A stretch of 64,000 nt of DNA from Crotophaga sulcirostris (lineage: Eukaryota; Chordata; Aves; Cuculiformes; Crotophagidae). Below, piece after piece: positions 36,621-46,992 of the stretch. The notes under the pieces were generated by a model. That model did no database searches. It was not told where the DNA came from and saw only the letters and a program-made list of their open reading frames with translations. Each line of letters begins with the position of its first letter. Position 1 is the stretch's first letter. The stretch spans positions 3,856,544 through 3,920,543 of the forward strand of contig VYZB01000026.1 of assembly GCA_013397455.1 (NCBI GenBank), written 5' to 3'. The translations under genes were made by a program, and so were the position numbers.

Positions 36621-39600
36621 TTTGTTGGGTCTGTCCCTGGGGATTACAGAGTGAGTGTAGGTATTCAGAACTATTAATGTATATATTTCACTGTCTTTTA
36701 TGTTTTTAAAAATTCATTTTCCTGAGTGCTGTTTTACACTGAAAGTGTATCAGCAAAATATAGATCTCTGTAGTACAATCAGAATATTTTCTACACAAGA
36801 GGAAATGTGTGTTAAATTTTCCTTCTCAAACAGAAACACAACTTGCTCTAAGGGGAAAAAAATTCCTTTTGCTACCTTAAAATAATTTGTTGGGGAAAAA
36901 ATTACTTTTTTCGTATGAAGGTCTTGTGTCTGCAGGATCCCAACAGAATGCAATGTAGGAATTAGCTGGTGCTAATGATTTATAAAAAATCAGAATTGCT
37001 TGGGCACAGGAGGTTATTGGTCAAACATTGTTTAGAGAAACTGTTCTGATGTGTTGGCTGTAATACATCACTGAGGGGTGTAGATGGGCAATAATCTGAG
37101 TAGTGTGGGGAAGAGTGAAATAATTACTTTTCTCCTGATCATGTCACTAGATCAATTTATAGTAAAAATATCTTTGTTGGCAAAATGAGAGGAAAAAATG
37201 ATCCATACACATATGTTGTTTTTGTTATCATATCCCAGCTCCAGATCTCACCACCAATGCACGGAGAGCGTTGCAGGATGCCTTGCGGCTCTGCCTTTGA
37301 CTATATGTATTTTTTAAAGAGTTCCTCCTCCTTTCTGTGGCTTTGATTCTGCTTTTTCCTTTGAAAGCCAGACGTGCAGCTGAATCTTCAATTCTCATTG
37401 TCATGTTTTTTGTCTATCGCTTTTTATTTTCTTCAGTCCCACCTGTGAAATAGATGTTGTTTTAAAAAAGAAAATCCGAATCCCAGGTTTATGATCTGTT
37501 TGGTTTTTTTTTAATCATTCTGCTGTGACTTGTAAATGAAAGTTGACCTTGGGATGGACACAAACAGGTTTACTGGCTCTTAAATGTTTTTGCAGGAAGA
37601 TAAATTTAAAGCAGGGAGAATAAAAATGTAGAGGTTATATGTCTTTGAAAAAGTGTCTTATATCTGGAAGAACTGGTTGTGTTTTGCTGAAGCTAAGCTA
37701 CAGGCAATTTTATGGGATCCAAGTCAGAGCTTTAAATGTTGCTGTCCTCTCATATTAGTTCTTTTGCCAGTAATGCGAGCTGATCAAAATAACAAACCAA
37801 AGCACCTCATGTTCGGTATTTGTACTTGGGAATACTCAGTATGGGATGATGTTATGTGGTTGGGTTGTTCTGTGTGGCTGTTTTTTCCTGCCTCCCTAAG
37901 TTGAATGTGGTGGGAGCTCAGGGAGTTGTCATCTTATGCTGAAGAATAAGGCATGGCTATGAAAACCTTCAGACTTGTAATTCTTCTTTTCTGAAGGTAC
38001 TAAGGGAAGTAATGCGCCTTTTCTTGGTTACCATTAGGGTTCAGCCCAGGCTAACTGCTGGGCAGTGACATGTGGAGGGGACAAACCATCTCTTAGAGGT
38101 CCCCTTGCTGTCTTCCATTCCTCCCCAAGCTCTTCAAGGCTTCAATGACAGGTTGCATGCAGTGCCAGATTCCAGATTTAATGCAGAAATGCTGTTAATT
38201 TCTGAGGGAAAAAAAAAAAAGTAGTATGGTGTTTGATGCATTTTTTTTAATCAGTCCTTCAGCTGACCGTTTGATTTTTATTGCATGGATACAAAAATTG
38301 CAGCATTCAATGGAAGAGTCAAGAAGCCCCATCACAAATGATTTTGGAATAACCTGCTTCTAGGAGATGCTTTAAATACGTTTTATCTGATGTCTGTAAG
38401 TCCTGATACTTCAGATTTTTTGCCTTTAAAGTGTCCACCTGTGTGTATGTGAGTTGATTTTAAACGTCAGGTGTCTTCTTGACTCACACTAAGCTGTCTT
38501 TTTTGAAGATACTGCTTTCATGCATGATATTTTTCTCTTGAAGTTTAACTATCACAAACCTTTGTTTCTTTCTCTGAGTAAGTTTTTCCTAGCATCCAAT
38601 TCATGTCATCAGCCATTTGAAGTGGAAAAGAAGAGGTAGGGAGAAGGGAAGAAGGAAATATGGGTGCATCGGGGGTTTGTACGTTACACAGCTGCTCTGG
38701 CTGGTCACATTCGGGTTCTTTGTGCTGTCTTTTGTGTTCTTTGTCCAGTTCTCGTCACCATTGCTTAATCTCTTTGTATTTTGATAAACCTTTTGTGAAA
38801 TTATAAAAAAAAATATAATTGAGCCCTTTATTGTCAGCTACCAGTGCACTGCAGTATTACGTAGGAGGATTATTGCTGTGTGTTTGAGAGGCTGCCTGAA
38901 TGCTTGACCTTGAAAGCAGTTTGTGCTCAGAGGTGTAAGAGGGTGGAAGAACAATGAGATACAGTGTCGTTCAACTTTCAAGGGAGTTTTCCCTGCCATG
39001 CACATCACTGTCCTGCTCTGCTTGCCCCAAAATATCCACCTTGCATTAGCACCTTGGACATCTGGGTGTCTAGATGGGTGATGGTATTGTGCTGAGTCTG
39101 CAGAGGTTTTGAAAGATGCTGCTACCCAGGTGATTCCTGCATAGCTGAAGTCCTCTTTTTATATGAGCAGGATACATTGTTTTATTCAGTATCCACACAT
39201 ACTACCTTGCATCCCTCAGCAGATGATTTCACTGGCTTCACTTCTGTCAGGACTCTTTGAATCTCCAAACTTAATTATGACTATTATAAATACTTCCATC
39301 TCTGCAAATATTACCTTTTCTCTTTCCCTCTCTTTTCCAGTTTTAGCGCTGTACATGAAATACTGCTGGTCCTTGCAAAGGATCTTGGAGCACCTTGAAG
39401 TTACCCTTTTTGGGAGCCTGAAAATCCGATGCTTAATACTTTGTTGTTTCCTATTGCTCAGCTGCTCTCTAATCCATGACAGTCCCTTTTCCTGTTATCC
39501 TGTAACTTTATTTTTTTAATAGTGTCTTGCTAGAACTTTATTAATAGCTCTTTTAGGTCACCCCCCTGCCTCCTAATTATGGCCTCTAGTCGTTACTACA

Positions 39601-39687
39601 GCCACAATTGAAGGATTTTGTCTGAGTTATTTTGTTTCCCTTGCTGTGTCTCTTTATCTGAGCATCACAGGGCAACACATCATTACA

Positions 39688-39908
39688 TTCTTCACTGAAA
39701 GGGTGATTGGCCATTGGAATGTGCTGCCCAGGGAGGTGGTGGAGTCACAGACCCTGGAGGTGTTTAAGGGAAGACTGGATGAGGCGCTGAGTGCCATGGT
39801 TTAGATGATGGGTTGGTGTTAGTGTTGGCTTATAGGTTGGACTTGATGATCTCAGAGGTCCTTTCCAACCTTGTGATACTGTGTGATACTGTGATACTGT
39901 GTGATTAC
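39688..39908 (+). mobile_element. Young CR1 3' end with possible 6-bp target-site repeat
   Basis: This 5'-truncated copy starts in the last ORF2 codons (ttcttcactgaaagggtgat). It includes the ORF2 stop in ggtttagatgatggg, the hairpin arms GGTTGGA (39835-39841) and TCCAACC (39864-39870), and a tail of GATACTGT repeats with occasional GT insertions to about 39903. ATTACA occurs immediately before (39682-39687) and after (39904-39909) and could be a short target-site duplication, although CR1 usually leaves none or little. It differs from the antisense copy at 63780 at about five of 195 positions. Confidence 0.97.
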
Positions 39909-39909
39909 A

Positions 39910-42900
39910 GCCAGTTTGCTTGATGTGAAATAAGACATTGGGTAATTCCACCATAATCCTTATTAGAGAGAAGTACAAGTCTTCTGCTGTTATGTAATGG
40001 GCAATTTTAATATGATAGAGTATTTTTGTAAATGTTATGAACAGGTCATTCTAAGTTCTTCCTGAATTATTAAGTGAACAATCTTAAGATTCATTGAGTT
40101 TAATATATTTTTACTTTTTCTTCCATCTGGTATTTCTCTAGCAGCTCTCTGGAGATGTGTAATCTTTTTACACTTGAAAAATAATACACGTGGAGTAGAT
40201 TTGTAATTGGCATATGCACGTTCTAGATTGTTTGTGGTATTTTGTCTGCTTGTGCTGCTGTTGGCTTGGATTTTGTCTCATTTGCTTCCCATAATCTTGT
40301 TTTCTGATCAACCTCCTCTTCCCTGCTGTCCTCTTCTCCTCTCATTGGAGATTTTTATGTCTCCTCAGGTAGACAATAAATTTCTAACCTAAGGCTTTTC
40401 CAAGCTATTATTCTTATTTCAAAATCCTCCTGTAAACAAATACTTCAAATTTCCATGTCACCATGCTCATTTGTAGTTGAAAACATTGGTCTTCATGACA
40501 TTGTAACTGATGGTAATTAGTGACCACAACTACTGATATTTTCAATTCCAGTGTTGTTATTTATGTAGTTTTGGACTTTACAAGAAAGTAGCCTCAATTC
40601 TTAAATGCAATAGAAATAACTATGTCAAGAAAAAATGCTTCAGTGACTGAGAAATTGCTTTTCACCTCCTCCTGTGTCAACCAGTTGGATATTGCCAAAC
40701 TTTGAGCAGTTCCTTTTCCCATAACCAATTTATGACTTTGAAGAAGATTTATGACTTTGCTGCAGAATCTACTAACATAGATACACCAGAAGGTAGACAG
40801 ACTCTTCAGCATTCTGAAGACCCATGTGATGAAGGGCTGATCATGGGATCTCTTCTTGTTGTTGTGTTTTCCATTGTAAAGTCCACATGTTGGTTAGTCT
40901 TTCGCCCATTTCACCTCCATGAGACAATGAATATGCAGCCTTTAGAGGTGTGTAGTTGGCAGTATTTTGCAGTCTGCTTGGTCTAGGTAGGGATAGATTC
41001 AGTGATTAGACCTTTGGAAAGATGAAAAACAGAGCGCAAGGGGAGAACCAGCGTGCTCAGAGGTGAAACAGCCCAGGAAATGATCTGTGCATGTAAGTGC
41101 TGCAGGTGGCCTTTCCTAGCTGTGATGATTGCCTGTGATACACCAGATCCTTTAGGCAGGGCTGAGCAGATGGAAACTCAGCCAGGTGTCAGGAGTCATG
41201 GCGTTCAGAGACATGGAAAAGGAAAAATATATATGTGTGTGTGTATATATATAAAAAAATTAAAATGTAGTTTTGAAATTGAGCATTTTAAAATGGACTC
41301 ATTTTATAGTACTTCACACCCAAAAAGCCCTTGTGCAGAAGCATCGAATAGTGACGATCAGAAGTCCTGAGATGGCTCTGAAATAAGTGTAATTGAGCAG
41401 ATAGTCAAGATATAACAAGACAAGTTATGGCATAAAAATATAACCAGGTCACTCCAAGTAGAAAGTCCTTGGAAAGAGCTTCAATTGCAGTTTTTCCCTG
41501 TCCCAAATAAGCTTTCGTTACTGGCAGTGAAGCTCTGAAGTGCTGTTTGTTAGCAGGTTACGTATGATTGACAGCATGCTCAGTCCTCGTGAGTCCTCAT
41601 GTAAAAGACAGTTCTTGCTTTTGAAAAATATATAAAAAATCGAGACAAAACCAGGGAGTGTACGGTATTCCCAAGCGAGGAACAGCACATGGAGCTTTTA
41701 ATGGCAGTTTGGTTGATTCTGGGATATAGATGAAGTGATATCTTTCAGATACATTTAAAAGAGAGCCAGAACATTCTTTTTTTTTTTTTTTCCTTTTTCT
41801 ACTTGTCCAGAAGCACTTAAAAGTGAGCAAATCCACCTATTTGTCTTGTTCATGGCTGTTTTCTTCTAATATACGGAAATACTTTCCACTTAGATTAGAC
41901 CATTATCTCATACGGATGTTGAGTGGATTTCCATTTTCTGCTTTTGACTAGAGAGGAAATAGTGAAAGAAACATGAAGGAAGCTGGGGAAAGAAAAGGAA
42001 AATTTTAAGTAACTTAAGCCACTGAGCTCTGTGTCCTGACTTTGCCTGAAAATTCCTCACTTTTTTGGGTGATAGCAATGACAATAACTGAGGAAAACAC
42101 TGTACCAGGTCTCGCTGATGGTGGTAGGGGAGAGCTGCTGTACTAAAATTTTTGCTTTAGACTGGCAAAATCTCTTACTACCTATAAAATATTGAGCTGT
42201 GGGATGTTGTAATGCCTTCTGTAGCTCTAGCAGCGTTAGGTTTTTTTTTTTTTAGTTATTATTAATGGAAATATACTGGCAAAAGATGTCTTTCAATTCA
42301 ACTGGTTATACAAAGAGATAATGTTGGTAAAGAGCATCAGATACACAAAAACAAAAATTATATCTATCCTTGCTGTTATTGAACTTGGAAAATATTCAAT
42401 TATTTGGGTGGTCTACAGCTGCTTGTAAATGCCTGAGTTGTTTGGGTTTTTTTAAGAGGTGGAAAACTGAAAAATGTACCGGCAAAACTCTACTTTCTCT
42501 TAAGTATCATGTTTTCATAAGCCCCACTAAGTGATGGTCCATCAGCAGTGTTAAGACTAATCTGACAACTGAAAGCTACTGATGCAATTAGAACATACAA
42601 AGGACCAGTTTTTAAAAATGGTGCTAGCTAGATGTCTGGCTATTTAAATAGCACATGTATATATTAAAAAAAAAAAAGCCTTTGAGGGCTCCCTTTCCCC
42701 TCAAAATTTTAAATCCTTCTCTGAGAATAACTTCCAGCTCTTTCATTTGTGTTTCACATAACCTTCAAAAAGGGAACTATCAGATCAGATTTTCTTTCGT
42801 CTGGATCCTGTTAATAACTAGAAATCTCCTGGAATTTCTTGGTAACAACCCTGCAAGGTGTGCTCCTGATGTAGGGACGCAGCATACTCTACCCCTGGAC

Positions 42901-44009
42901 AGCTGGAATGGTGAAAAAAGCATAAGTAAATGTTCTTAAAAGTACGTTTTAAAATTGGCTTAGGCAGTTTTCATCTTTAACTCATGTAGCAGTTAAAACC
43001 TAATTATGAATGCTTAAATTCAGGTTAAAGAGTCCAGTTTTCTTCTAGTCCTCCGTTAAAGAAGTTGTCAGAACTTACCTGATGATAATGAGTTAGGTGG
43101 GAAGCATTCTCTGAGGCAGCATCACTGAACTGCAAACTTTTTACACGTGTAGCCTGTAATAGTATTTTTGAAACGTTAATGTGCATAGAATGCAGTTACA
43201 GTCTTTCAGAAAAAAATAATCACCCTTCCCCCAGCTTGATCTATCTACGATTAAACTGAAAAGCAAAAATAGGATTCATGCTTTTCGAAAAAAGGTGTGT
43301 TTGCTAGAGTCTCATCTGAATTGTAATTAGCAACTTTGGTTTTGAAATTAGTCATGGGCTTACAGTCCCATTCTGCTGATGGGTAAATGAAAGATGGATT
43401 TGGTAATGTTGTTTATTTTTCTGGTAGTTTGTATGAAATGGGCAACTACTGAACATAAAAACAGCAGCTTAAAATTCTTTCATATGTTTTGTACTTGCTG
43501 ATTTAAAATTGGACATTGAAAACATATGTTGGCAGCAGTTGAAAAGTACCGTGTTTGCTTGTCATCAAAACTGGTTTGATCCTGGAAAACACTGACTATT
43601 TATTTTGCTCAAACCGCTGTCTAATATTTCTGAAGCACTGGGGTTCTTGCAGCCCGGGTGCAACCCACTGAGGGGGTGGTTCATCTTGAAGCTGTCCCAA
43701 ACTGACATCTCAGTGAAGCAAAAAGAAACATTATATTGCCCAAGATGATGTCTTGGATGTAATGTGGAAATCTTAGGTAATTGGAATCAGTCAGAGTAAA
43801 TTCCAACAAAGCCTTGAAAACCCAAAGTCCTTTCTCAAATTATAACTGATTTCTGAAATTGGGAACTTGAGAATGATTGTCATGGCTGAATTTGTCTTCA
43901 GATTGTATTAGCTTAATTTAGTATTTTGTTCCTGTTTTTCTACACTGAACCAATATCATTATGAAGAGAATGAGAATTAATTGTATAACTGTTGTATCAA
44001 TATTACACT
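39910..44009. other. Unique AT-rich sequence
   Basis: No CR1 or confident gene is found. It contains a mixed AT/GT microsatellite (41227) and T-runs at 41777-41791 and 42241-42253. An open frame at 40702-40986 has no recognised family. Confidence 0.5.
41227..41253. repeat. Compound (AT)n(GT)n(AT)n microsatellite
   Basis: A short AT run, then about five GT units, then another AT run, form a continuous alternating purine-pyrimidine tract. Confidence 0.9.
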
Positions 44010-44166
44010 AGAGTCTCTGTCCTCAGAGATGTTAAAACTCTGGCTGGGTAGTCCACGAGTAACCCCACACAGCTTTAAAGTGGTGCCTGCTCAGAGATGG
44101 AGTATGGAGAAGATCCTCACTGGAGGTCCCTTCCAATTTAAATTATCCTGTGATTTTTTGTGATCC
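44010..44166 (+). mobile_element. Very old CR1-like 3' end
   Basis: It matches the CR1 variant whose 3' end reads 'gatgttaaaac..ctggctgg', then 'gcctgctcagag', then 'actggaggtcccttccaa', then a 'cctgtgatttttt' tail. The last 40 bases are the clearest. Upstream similarity is low, so the start is approximate. It is of a different and older subfamily than the copies at 39688 and 30391. Confidence 0.7.
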
Positions 44167-44587
44167 CAACAGCATTATTCACTAAACTACTGTCAATCGC
44201 TTCTCAGCAAACCAGTTGGAGATGGAGATAGCGGGGATTTGCCTCCAGAAGTTCTATCAACTGTGATGTTGAACGTTTGTGTTCATATCTGGTGGACAGG
44301 GATGGACAGACACTTTGGCTTTTGGGTTGCAGATCAGACTTACACTAGCAATTAAATTTGTACATGGGAAAACGCGATCTGTATCTTTCTTCAGTATTCA
44401 GTTGTGGTTACTGTGCAGTGCTGCTATCCAGTAGCATCCCTTTTCAGACCCAAAGGCATTTTAGAAGAGTAGTGTTTCTCCATATGTGGCACAGCTTTGA
44501 GATTTTGAATAAAAAAGGAAACGGAAATGGACGCGCTCAGCATATAAATACTTTGTTTGCCAAACATGCATATTTTCTGCAATGATT

Positions 44588-44643
44588 AAATATCTTTAAA
44601 AGGTCCCTTTCAGTCTAAACCAGTCTATGATTCTGTGATCCTA
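44588..44643 (+). mobile_element. Extremely short CR1 tail insertion
   Basis: Only about 55 bases are recognisable: aggtccctttcagtctaaacc followed by two octamer-like units (agtctatg, attctgtg). This is the terminal part of a CR1 with extreme 5' truncation, ending in the ordinary avian ATTCTGTG tail. Confidence 0.75.
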
Positions 44644-44689
44644 TTAATGAGGAATACTTGACTGTGCTATTAATGATAAAGTACGCTGG

Positions 44690-44930
44690 TAGTTGAATGA
44701 GTGCAATCGGTTTGGCAATCTTAGAGATTGCTGCCTGAATAGTTTCATCTTTTTATTACAGGTCGGCTGAAAGCAGTTAATCTGGAGTAATTTAGTTGTG
44801 ATATGACCTGGCTAGTTGCAAAATGGCACTTTTAAAGAAGTTGCCAAATAGAGCCATCTGTTTTCTTATACTTTAATTGCTCATTCAGCCCAAACAGCTC
44901 AGCACATTAAAGGAAACCAGTTAGCAGGGA
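44690..44930. promoter_or_regulatory. Possible conserved non-coding element
   Basis: This repeat-free block has clustered TAAT-type cores (gttaatctgg, gtaatttag, tttaattgctc), a TGACCT nuclear-receptor half-site (44804-44809) and a CATCTG E-box (44855-44860). It looks like constrained regulatory DNA rather than decayed repeat. The call rests on texture only; no conservation can be computed here. Confidence 0.2.
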
Positions 44931-45029
44931 GGGCCAAGTGTTGATGTACTGTTCTGAAGCTATCTTGGTATGAATTAAGACTCCTTGTTGGGAGCATAAA
45001 CCCACAGCTGTACAGTGCTTCCTTCCTTT

Positions 45030-45075
45030 ATTTGTTTGTTTGTTTGTTTGTTTGTTTATTTATTTATTTATTTAT
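45030..45075. repeat. (TTTG)n(TTTA)n compound microsatellite
   Basis: About seven TTTG-type units run directly into about four to five TTTA units without interruption, spanning some 46 bases. Confidence 0.97.
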
Positions 45076-46607
45076 CCCTCCCTACTTATGTGGCCGAGCT
45101 TCTATTCACATCACCTTTTCCACTCCACAAATGAGGCTGGTATTATTGTCCTTGGTAAGAGGTGACCTTTTAAATTGCTTTTCCTGCAGCTTTTTGGGCA
45201 CAGTGAGCCTCCTCTGAAATGATTTTGTGAAGCCTTGGTTCTTAAGGCTTTCAAATTCTTCCTTAGGATGCACTTCTATTAGAGAGGCTTCTCAAATGGT
45301 AAAACCTCCATGCTAGGCTGTGTTTTATGATCTTACTGAAGTTTCATTTGCTGTTTCCTTCAGTGCCCCTCTTTAGATGACAGATTGGAAGGAGGGGCAC
45401 CACCTGAGATAGAAGTCCCCTGCACTCATTCTCCAAAGCAGGTGTTTTTCCAGTGTGCAGGACTATGCAATCCCAGGCCTATGTGAGCTTGCGAAGTCCA
45501 TGCTCAGAGCCAACTGAAAGCTTGCTTATGCCTTTAGTGCAGTCCTGGGAGCAAATGCTGTGGTTGGAGCAGGCACCGTACCAGCGATGTTCATGTGACT
45601 TTGAGTGGTTTGAGCATAAGCAGAGCAGCTTTGCATCTGTCTGCAACTTTCTGTCTAGAGACGGGCACTGTCCCAGCTCTGTTGCTTCCGCCTGTTTTGA
45701 GCAGCTTGCTGTGGAGTCCTTCACCAGCTATAAACTATTTCAGTTCTCGACAGGCACTGCTGTTATTGCAAACAAAGAGGGGGGATAAAAGCTCTCTGCA
45801 TGTCATGTGCGTTTGCCTCCAAGTAGAGGAGGGAAGAAAGGGGGTGCAGCAGGCGGCTGGAGGGTCAGCTAGCCCTCCCAGTCACACCAGCATCACTCAT
45901 TACAACCCGTCTGCTTTATGAGGCACAAACTAGCCCTAAGGCTGTTGCTCCTTGCTGTGCAATGTTTGTTCTTTCATTCTTCTGGGAACAAAGTTCATTG
46001 CTATTTTTGTCTGTATTGTGTAGTGTTTACTGGAGTTCTGGGTGCTGTAAGAAGCGATCAATAATACTTGTTGACTGACCTCTGAACAAGTCTTCCTGTT
46101 GCTCACAGAGTAACAAATGTTGTGAGCAACTTGCTAAAAGCGGCTCTAATTCAGCAGAAAACCTTGGGGAGGACTGCAACAGAAGCTGCTACCAATTCTG
46201 GAAGGTGGCTCTACTTGCTTGGCAAAGGAGATACCAAGTGGAACAAGGCTGACGTGTCCACGGGGTGGGTTCCTGTTGATATGCTTCCTAGAATGACATC
46301 TCGTGCTTTTGGAGGCTTCTTTTGGTAGAGATGTTGACAGCTGTGGTAGAAATATAATCAGACCACCTAATCCACGCCTTACTGAACGAGAGCTCAGCAG
46401 CAGGTTGGATGTGAAGTTTAACTTCAGCAGATGTGGCTAAAAAGAAAATGATCACTTGGGATATCGTTGTGGGTATGTTTTCGTGAATGTTCTCCTCTTC
46501 TGGTTGAGGAACCTGGGCTGTAAACTGCTCTAACAATATTCTTGGATGCAATCTCTTCTTTGGAAATAGGTTGTTCAGGTTTGCAGGCATCTAGCCATAC
46601 ATTGTTC

Positions 46608-46992
46608 TTAGAATCCTAGAATCACAGAAGGGTTTGTGCTGGAAGGGACACTTAGAGGTCATCTAATCCAATCCCCATGCCATGAGTTGGACATCTTCAA
46701 CTTGATTAGGTTGCTCAGAGCCCTGTCCAACCTGACCTTGAGTGTTTCCAGGGATGGGACATGTACCACCTCTCTGGGCAACCTGTGCCAGTGTTTCACC
46801 ACCCTCAGTGTAAAACATTTCTTCCTTATATCCAGTCTGAATGTCCCCTCTTTTAGTTTAAAGCCATTACCTCTTGTCCTGTTGCTACAGCCCTTGCTAA
46901 AAAGTTTCTCTTCATCTTTCTTATAAACCACGTTTAGGTATAGAAAGGCCGCAATAAGGTCTCCCAGGAGCCTTTTTTTTCTCCAGGCTTCA
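46608..46992 (-). mobile_element. Antisense CR1 3' end
   Basis: On the - strand it carries the CR1 ORF2 C-terminus and tail. The + strand text begins with the inverted tail (cctagaatcacagaag) and the inverted hairpin region (ctggaagggacacttagagg). It continues through the inverted gttgctcagagccctgtcc, ctgggcaacctgtgccagtg and aggtctcccaggagcc blocks. The reverse-strand frame 46659-46931 is open for 90 codons and reads RTRGNGFKLKEGTFRLDIRK-like CR1 sequence. That is better preserved than most old copies here, though the tail is the ordinary avian type. Confidence 0.96.

Larger units (their letters stand above)
31517..39687. other. Long repeat-poor unique stretch
   Basis: Over 8 kb contain no CR1 copy that I can detect. 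The region holds a GGAA-rich tract (33342), a possible tRNA-like trace (33075-33150) and a CpG-retaining block (36180-36620), each listed separately. Several 60-118 codon open frames are unrecognised. Confidence 0.5.
44644..46607. other. Unique sequence with a tetranucleotide repeat
   Basis: The TTTG/TTTA repeat (45030) and a conserved-looking block at 44690-44930 are listed separately. Overlapping open frames at 45453-45921 sit in a locally GC-richer patch but have no recognised product. Confidence 0.5.

Noticed and set aside
45453..45921. Overlapping open frames of 108-111 codons in a GC-richer patch
   Set aside because: Two different frames open together, no family signature, no splice-site structure that I can defend.
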